DNA of 37,823 nucleotides from an uncultured Bacilli bacterium (GTDB lineage Bacteria; Bacillota_I; Bacilli_A; RF39; UBA660), in assembly GCA_910585335.1 (NCBI GenBank), contig CAJUCU010000005.1, positions 1 to 37,823 on the forward strand, written 5' to 3'. Position 1 is the stretch's first letter; every line of letters starts with the position of its first letter. The translations under genes and the position numbers were made by a program. Below are positions 32,629 to 37,823 of the stretch, one piece after another. Below the pieces are notes generated by a model. The model was given only the letters and a program-made list of their open reading frames with translations, made no database searches and was not told the origin of the DNA.

Positions 32629-33909
32629 TTAGTTCTTGTAATCAAAATAGAAGTCTAAAATACGAACTTGATCGCCTTCTTTTGCTCCTAATTCTTCTAG
32701 TTTTTGATCAATTCCCATTTTAGTTAGTTTCTTGGCAAATCGAAGCATGCCTTCTTCACTAGAAAACTTCGTCATTTTAAATAATTTTTCTACTTGTTCT
32801 CCTTGAATAACCCATAAGTCTTCTGACTCTTTAAAAATAGTATAAGGCTCTTCTTTTTTAAAGGTATAAAGTACATGACTTTCAAACTGACTCTCTTCAA
32901 AAAGTGGAGTGTTAGGAAGTGTCTCTAAGAGTTCTCCTAAGTAATCAACTACTGGGACTAACCCAGTATTAGTAGCAGCGGATACCTTGAATATTGGAAT
33001 TGAAGCATCTATTTTCTCCGAAAACTTTTGATATTGTTCTGAAAATCCTAAAACATCACTTTTATTTGCAATAATAATTTGTGGTTTCTTTAATAATTTA
33101 GGATTAAATTCTTCTAATTCTTTATTAATAAGCAAATAATCTTGATATGGATCTCTGCCTTCTACACTGGCCATGTCAATAACATGAGCAATGACTTTGG
33201 TTCTTTCAATATGACGCAAAAATTTATCTCCTAATCCTTCTCCGTGGCTAGCACCTTCGATAAGACCTGGTAAATCAGCCATAACAAAACTTTGACCATT
33301 ACTAGAACGTACTACTCCTAAATTAGGACTTAATGTCGTAAAGTGATAAGCAGCAATTTTAGGCTTAGAACGGGAAACACAAGAAATAATCGTACTTTTC
33401 CCGACACTAGGTAATCCAACAAGACCAACATCAGCAAGCATTTTCACTTCCACTTTTAAAAGTTTCTCTTCTCCAGGTTCTCCATTTTCAGAAAAATCAG
33501 GAGCAGTATTCGTTTGTGTCTTAAAAGCGGTATTACCACGACCTCCACGGCCTCCTTTAGCAACAACAGCCTCCTGACCATTTTCTTTTAAATCAGCAAG
33601 AATAAACCCAGTATCTAAATCAGTCACGACGGTACCAAGTGGGACTTTAACAAAAATGGCCTCTGCTCCCTTACCATGTTGATTCTTTCCTCGACCATTC
33701 TCACCTTTTTTTCCTTTAATCTGTTTTTGATAACGAAGATCAAGTAATGTATGAAGACCACTATCTGCTTTAAATATAATATCAGAACCATGACCACCAT
33801 TTCCACCAAAGGGTCCACCCATAGCAACATATTTTTCACGACGAAAAGCAGTACAACCATCGCCACCATCACCGGCTTTTACTTTTAATTCCACCTCATC
33901 TACGAACAT
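32629..33909 (-). CDS. obg: Obg family GTPase
   Basis: Obg is an essential ribosome-assembly and stress GTPase. The 426-residue protein has the Gly-rich Obg domain (about 1-157, KAGDGGDGCTAFRREK), then the G domain with GLPSVGKST (165-173), DLPGLIEGA (212-220) and NKSD (282-285). A C-terminal OCT domain ends at VRILDFYFDY. The ATG at 33909 (AGGGGTGAT upstream) replaces an in-frame ATG at 33933. It has its own extended -10 promoter downstream of the aspS terminator. Confidence 0.96.
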   Translation of the reverse strand: MFVDEVELKVKAGDGGDGCTAFRREKYVAMGGPFGGNGGHGSDIIFKADSGLHTLLDLRYQKQIKGKKGENGRGKNQHGKGAEAIFVKVPLGTVVTDLDTGFILADLKENGQEAVVAKGGRGGRGNTAFKTQTNTAPDFSENGEPGEEKLLKVEVKMLADVGLVGLPSVGKSTIISCVSRSKPKIAAYHFTTLSPNLGVVRSSNGQSFVMADLPGLIEGASHGEGLGDKFLRHIERTKVIAHVIDMASVEGRDPYQDYLLINKELEEFNPKLLKKPQIIIANKSDVLGFSEQYQKFSEKIDASIPIFKVSAATNTGLVPVVDYLGELLETLPNTPLFEESQFESHVLYTFKKEEPYTIFKESEDLWVIQGEQVEKLFKMTKFSSEEGMLRFAKKLTKMGIDQKLEELGAKEGDQVRILDFYFDYKN

Positions 33910-33933
33910 ATAATCACCCCTCAAAGTAATCAA

Positions 33934-33942
33934 ATTATATCA
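33934..33942 (-). promoter_or_regulatory. Extended -10 promoter of obg
   Basis: TGATATAAT reads on the minus strand about 25 nt before the start; -35 is weak. Confidence 0.5.
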
Positions 33943-33951
33943 CAAAGCTAC

Positions 33952-33988
33952 AAAAAATACTAGAAATTATTTTCTAACATTTCTAGTA
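33952..33988 (-). terminator. Terminator of the hisS-aspS operon
   Basis: TACTAGAAAT/ATTTCTAGTA, a perfect 10-bp stem followed by TTTTTT on the minus strand. Confidence 0.9.
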
Positions 33989-33997
33989 CTAAATTTC

Positions 33998-35311
33998 TTA
34001 TGGATTTAATCTAGTTGGACCACGGTAAATAAAAGTAGCCTCTCGAATATTATCTAGTTGGAACAATTGCATCATAATACGAGCAAGACCGACACCAAAA
34101 CCACCATGTGGTGGACATCCATAAGAGAAAAATTCTAAATAAAAATCCAAACTCTCAGGACGTACTCCTTTTTCAATCATTTGTTGTTTTAAAATATCAT
34201 GGCGGTGTTCTCTCTGCGCTCCTGTTGTAATTTCTACGCCACGGAACAATAAATCATAACTCTCAGTAAGACCATCTTCATCTAACATATGATAGAAAGG
34301 ACGAGCGGCAAACGGGAACTTGGTAATAAAGATAAAATCACTTTTATATTTCTCTTTGGCATATTGACAAAGCAGTTTTTCTTCGTGTCTTTCTAAATCG
34401 TCTTCCCTCTCCCCTTCAAAGTGATATTTTTCTTTTAAAATCTCTTTCGCCTCTCGGAAAGTAATACGTGGAAAATCAACTTCTGTATTTGGTTTTTCTA
34501 CTTTAAAAGTAGAGGTAATCTGTTCCCCATATTTCTCAAACAAAGCATCAATTCCATACTTTAACCAACCTTCTTCTACATCCATGACATCCTCTACAGA
34601 TTCAATATAACTAATCTCTGCATCAGCCATATTAATTTCCGTTGCATGATAAGAAGTATGAGAATTTTCAGCCCGGAAAACAGGCCCTATTTCAAATACA
34701 TTGTTAAAACCAGAAGCAATGGCCATCTGCTTATAAAACTGTGGAGATTGCGAAAGGCAAGCTTCTTCTCCAAAATAATCTATTTTAAATACTTCAGCCC
34801 CACTTTCTGCAGCACCTTTCGCGATCTTTGGTGAATGAATCTCAATAAAATCATGCTGAATAAAGTATTCACGTAAAGCGTGCTCAAACGTTGTTTCACA
34901 TTCGAAAAACAAACGATTATCTTTTCTTCGTAAATCTAAAAACCGATAGTCTAGTCTAGTCTCACGAAGGGATTTTCCTTTATCTTTTATATCGATTGGA
35001 AGCTCCGCTGCACTTTCTGATGTAACAGTAATAGTCTCTGGAAGAAGTTCCATACCATTTAGTTTTACATTAGGACTATCCATAAGTCTTCCTGCTACCT
35101 GTACAGTAGATTCTGCAGTTAAACCTGATACAATTTCATTTAATTTTTGATTATCATCATTTTTTTCAATAGTAACTTGTACTTCTCCTGTCCCATCTCT
35201 TAAAATGACAAATTGTACATATTGTAAATCACGAATCTTATCGACAAATCCTTCTACAGTAATTTCTTCTCCCAAATGATTTTTTAAATCTTTAAAATAT
35301 ATCTTTGACAT
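33998..35311 (-). CDS. aspS: Aspartate--tRNA ligase, archaeal-type (non-discriminating-like)
   Basis: 437 residues, shorter than the roughly 590-residue bacterial AspRS because the bacterial insertion (GAD) domain is absent. The N-terminal OB-fold contains VEGFVDKIRDLQYVQFVILRDGTG. The class II core has KGAAESGAEVFKIDYFG, LSQSPQFYKQ, VFEIGPVFRAE and the motif 3 segment YGCPPHGGFGVGLARI. This is the archaeal/eukaryal-type layout, whose bacterial members often also charge tRNA-Asn; that activity is not shown here. The ATG at 35311 follows GAAGGG. It is 14 nt after hisS, in one operon under the T-box. Confidence 0.93.
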   Translation of the reverse strand: MSKIYFKDLKNHLGEEITVEGFVDKIRDLQYVQFVILRDGTGEVQVTIEKNDDNQKLNEIVSGLTAESTVQVAGRLMDSPNVKLNGMELLPETITVTSESAAELPIDIKDKGKSLRETRLDYRFLDLRRKDNRLFFECETTFEHALREYFIQHDFIEIHSPKIAKGAAESGAEVFKIDYFGEEACLSQSPQFYKQMAIASGFNNVFEIGPVFRAENSHTSYHATEINMADAEISYIESVEDVMDVEEGWLKYGIDALFEKYGEQITSTFKVEKPNTEVDFPRITFREAKEILKEKYHFEGEREDDLERHEEKLLCQYAKEKYKSDFIFITKFPFAARPFYHMLDEDGLTESYDLLFRGVEITTGAQREHRHDILKQQMIEKGVRPESLDFYLEFFSYGCPPHGGFGVGLARIMMQLFQLDNIREATFIYRGPTRLNP

Positions 35312-35325
35312 CTTTTCCCTTCTTT

Positions 35326-36642
35326 CTAACAATCATGATGATGACAATCTCCACAATCACATTCGGTATCATCATCCATCAAATTTTCATCTAAATAATA
35401 AATTAAAGCATCCAATGAAACTTGTTCTTCTTCTTTTGAAATAGCATTCTTAACCGTAACATAGTCCTCGTCAAGTTCCTCACTATTTAAAACAATCGTA
35501 AATTTAGAATGTAAACGATCTGCCTGTTTAAATTGTGCTTTCAAAGAGCGTCCCATATTCTCCATCTCTACTGTAAAACCGTTTAACCTGAGTTCTTGCG
35601 CTAAATAAAGAGCATATTTTTTTTCTTCTTCATTAACATAGAGCAAATACAAATCAATATTATCAGAAACAGGCACTTCTATATTTTCCTGTTCCAAGGC
35701 AAGAAGAACACGGTCCATACCAGAACCAAAACCAATTCCAGGAGTAGAAGGACCACCAAGGGATTCGATTAGTCCATTATAACGTCCACCAGCCCCAATG
35801 GTTGCCTCTCCTCCCATTCCAGGGATATTAGTAATAAATTCAAATACGGTATGATTATAATAATCAAGTCCTCGTACGATTTTATGATCCACTTCATATG
35901 GAATTTCCAAAATATCTAAGTATTCTTGCACTTTCTCAAAGCGGCTTTTACTCTCTTCGTTTAAATAATCTAAAGTTTTAGGAGCATTTTGAAAAAGCGA
36001 AGAATTTCCGTCCACTTTACAGTCTAAAATTCGAAGTGGATTTTTTTGATAACGTCTCTTACAGTCATCACACAAAGAATCAAGATGTGGCTTAAAATAT
36101 TCTAAGAGAGCGTTACGATACATATCACGTGAAGCACTATCCCCAAGGGAATTGATATGAACTACTACATCTTTTAGTCCTAATATATGATAAATTTGCA
36201 CTGCTAAAGAAATAATTTCAGCATCACTAATCGCATCATCACTACCAATAAGCTCTGCTCCAAATTGAGTAAGTTCTCTCTCTCTTCCAGCTTGTGGTCT
36301 CTCATAACGGTACATTGGTCCATTATAATAGAATTTTACAGGTTGAACACTATCACCATACATTTTATTTTCAATATAACTACGTACTACACCTGCTGTT
36401 CCTTCAGGACGAAGTGTCATTGCTCGGTTCCCTCTATCAACAAAATCATATGTCTCTTTCGTTACGATGTCACTTGCCTCCCCAACACCTCTATGGAATA
36501 ATTCAGTAGCCTCAAAAATAGGTGTACGAATATATCCATAATGATACTTTTCCATCACCTCATCTACTACTCTTTCTACATACTTCCACTTTTTAGCATC
36601 TAATCCTAAAATATCTTTTGTTCCTTTTGGTTTACTAATCAT
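35326..36642 (-). CDS. hisS: Histidine--tRNA ligase with Cys/His-rich tail
   Basis: The 438-residue class II synthetase has motif 2 (MTLRPEGTAGVVRSY), the histidine-A motif (GLDYYNHTVFEF), GAGGRYNGL and a C-terminal anticodon domain. The final residues read TECDCGDCHHHDC, with four Cys and three His, which is not part of normal HisRS and could bind a metal ion. AAAGGAGG precedes the ATG. First gene of the hisS-aspS operon. Confidence 0.97.
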   Translation of the reverse strand: MISKPKGTKDILGLDAKKWKYVERVVDEVMEKYHYGYIRTPIFEATELFHRGVGEASDIVTKETYDFVDRGNRAMTLRPEGTAGVVRSYIENKMYGDSVQPVKFYYNGPMYRYERPQAGRERELTQFGAELIGSDDAISDAEIISLAVQIYHILGLKDVVVHINSLGDSASRDMYRNALLEYFKPHLDSLCDDCKRRYQKNPLRILDCKVDGNSSLFQNAPKTLDYLNEESKSRFEKVQEYLDILEIPYEVDHKIVRGLDYYNHTVFEFITNIPGMGGEATIGAGGRYNGLIESLGGPSTPGIGFGSGMDRVLLALEQENIEVPVSDNIDLYLLYVNEEEKKYALYLAQELRLNGFTVEMENMGRSLKAQFKQADRLHSKFTIVLNSEELDEDYVTVKNAISKEEEQVSLDALIYYLDENLMDDDTECDCGDCHHHDC

Positions 36643-36661
36643 ATGTATCCTCCTTTTCTAT

Positions 36662-36848
36662 ATAAAAAGATGGCCGATCCGAAGGACGAGTTTCCCCGTG
36701 GTGCCACCTTTCTTTTTTCTCAAAATCACTCATAACGGAGTATCCCGCTTCTATATCTGTAAGTGTCTTTCCTATTTAAAATTTCAATGTTTCCACCAAC
36801 CACATTGTCTCTATCTAAACTTTAAAAGTACTCTTCTTACTAGAAGAT
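36662..36848 (-). promoter_or_regulatory. T-box riboswitch of hisS-aspS with overlapping GAC/CAC triplets
   Basis: Minus strand: T-box GGTGGCACCACGG at 36708-36696. The specifier region reads GGAAA-GAC-ACUUA. In register with the alanine leader of this window the triplet is GAC (Asp, 36767-36765), while CAC (His, 36765-36763) overlaps it by one base. The terminator pairs AAAGGTGGC with GCCATCTTT (9 bp, one G-U), then TTATA. Confidence 0.88.
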
Positions 36849-36854
36849 AAAGTT

Positions 36855-36883
36855 ATTATAACACAAGAAAAAATATTTTTCCA
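36855..36883 (-). promoter_or_regulatory. Promoter of the hisS-aspS T-box leader
   Basis: Minus strand: TGGAAA (36883-36878), 17-bp spacer, TGTTATAAT with -10 at 36860-36855. Confidence 0.65.
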
Positions 36884-36892
36884 TACGATTTT

Positions 36893-37823
36893 CTAAGATT
36901 TAAAATAAGTTTTCATGAGTGCTTTTGCTTCCTGTGCGACATTCTCTGGTGTTACACCAATCGAAGTAAGGGCAAGAGGATCAAAAGAGTCATGCCGGAA
37001 AGTCAAAAACTGCTCACGTATTTGCGGATGATTAGAAAAAAGTGGTGCTAATAAAAATCCATAACTATATTGCAAAGACTCAAAACGATCAGAAATCAAA
37101 GTATCATCCCAAGAATCTAAATCATTAGCTTCTGACTCAATAAGGGAAGCTACTTCTTTTCTAGTAAAATCATCACTATCTACTAAAAGATGACAATCAT
37201 CTGGTATAGAACAATGAAGAACAGCATCAATCAAACCATCGAAATAACAATCATAAAAATAAGCAAGTCTTGTTTGTGCAGCTGTCTTATGTATATCATT
37301 ATCAATTAAAAACCGACAAAAATCCATTTCATGCTCAACGGATAAAACTTCTGTAAATATAGATTTATCTGGATACATCTGTAATACTTTTTTGGTTCCC
37401 CGCGAAGAAAGATCAAAAAAGTCTCTAACATGACCAAGTTCATGAACAAGACCAACGAGAAAAGAAACATCACACACTGCACTAGGAGGAATAAACAAAC
37501 TAACTTTATTTTCGACAGAATTTAAAAATGTCATAGGTCTATTCTCCAAAAAAGAGACATTAGGAGACAGGTAAATACTACCTTGTCTCTGTAAATCTTC
37601 AAATATATCTTTCAGTACAACATCTTTCTCTAAAAAGAATTGATTTAAAATATCAATATCTTCTCCCTTTTTCTCATCAAAAGGTTTCTGATAAGTTTGA
37701 AATAAATCAATATAATGATCACTTTCTAAGTAATCATCCAAGATGGCAAAAAGTGAAGGAAAAGAAGAAAACATCTCTTTATGAAAACTTTTATTGTCTA
37801 AAAAATTTTGATGATATTTACGG
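36893..37823 (-). CDS. HELGH zinc metallopeptidase, partial at the right edge
   Basis: The first ATG in the window is at 37774, but the frame stays open to the edge (RKYHQNFLDNKSFHKE precedes that Met) and no proper ribosome site lies before the ATG. The gene most likely starts outside the window. Zinc motif HELGH is at 111-115 counted from 37774, and the helix SIFTEVLSVEHEMDF about 25 residues later could supply the third ligand. This resembles the oligopeptidase F/M3 fold, but the rest is divergent. The substrate is unknown. Confidence 0.7.
   Translation of the reverse strand, partial: RKYHQNFLDNKSFHKEMFSSFPSLFAILDDYLESDHYIDLFQTYQKPFDEKKGEDIDILNQFFLEKDVVLKDIFEDLQRQGSIYLSPNVSFLENRPMTFLNSVENKVSLFIPPSAVCDVSFLVGLVHELGHVRDFFDLSSRGTKKVLQMYPDKSIFTEVLSVEHEMDFCRFLIDNDIHKTAAQTRLAYFYDCYFDGLIDAVLHCSIPDDCHLLVDSDDFTRKEVASLIESEANDLDSWDDTLISDRFESLQYSYGFLLAPLFSNHPQIREQFLTFRHDSFDPLALTSIGVTPENVAQEAKALMKTYFKS

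Noticed and set aside
1..37823. Mycoplasma-like genetic code (TGA as Trp)
   Set aside because: Trp is encoded by TGG, and TGA serves as stop in yebC, the kinase gene at 9015 and the HEAT gene at 23576.
1..37823. CRISPR array, tRNA, rRNA, insertion sequence or prophage
   Set aside because: No regularly spaced repeats, tRNA-like cloverleaf, rRNA, transposase or phage structural genes were found; XerD is the host recombinase, judged by its place before deoB.

Overview
The window looks like chromosome from a low-GC, endospore-lineage Bacillota, probably an uncultured gut member of the Bacilli (RF39/Erysipelotrichales-like). This rests on the strong AT bias, the RNase HIII-CvpA and gpr-spoIIP gene order familiar from Bacillus, AGGTG/GGAGG ribosome sites, three T-box leaders and simple sigma-A promoters. 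TGA is a normal stop (for example in yebC), so the code is standard. No rRNA, tRNA, CRISPR array, transposase or prophage was seen.

Layout: (1) 1-4816: a DUF1540 peptide, the xerD-deoB operon, an unknown gene and rarA. (2) 4825-10897: a leftward unit in which an alanine-type T-box precedes two P-loop kinases, alaS and holA, with an AI-2E family exporter upstream. (3) 11005-16086: pgeF and a YigZ/IMPACT gene fired from divergent promoters that share one -35 hexamer, a membrane XRE regulator, cvpA-thioredoxin and rnhC. (4) 16104-20914: a TasA-like exported protein, a small membrane gene, spoIIP, gpr and rpsT. (5) 20983-24718: a secreted transglutaminase-like protein, the 30-residue peptide locus described below, and a glycosyltransferase-like/HEAT pair. 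(6) 24823-29156: an isoleucine-type T-box in front of a CaCA cation exchanger and ileS. (7) 29223-32627: yebC, a roughly 0.9-kb cassette between 61-bp direct repeats, an atypical sigma-70-like protein and a DUF192-like gene. (8) 32629-37823: obg, then a T-box with overlapping GAC/CAC triplets before hisS and archaeal-type aspS, and a HELGH metallopeptidase that runs off the right edge.

The most interesting locus is 21922-22237. It is a candidate, apparently undescribed type I toxin-antitoxin module. A strong promoter drives a short mRNA for a 30-residue Lys-rich, single-membrane-segment peptide whose ribosome site is locked in a hairpin. The mRNA 5' end is perfectly complementary over 13 nt to the 5' arm of its own terminator. 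A convergent promoter drives an antisense RNA of about 110 nt over the 3' end, and its terminator hairpin pairs fully only in the antisense RNA because of two G-U pairs. Everything here is read from sequence alone; no searches were run.
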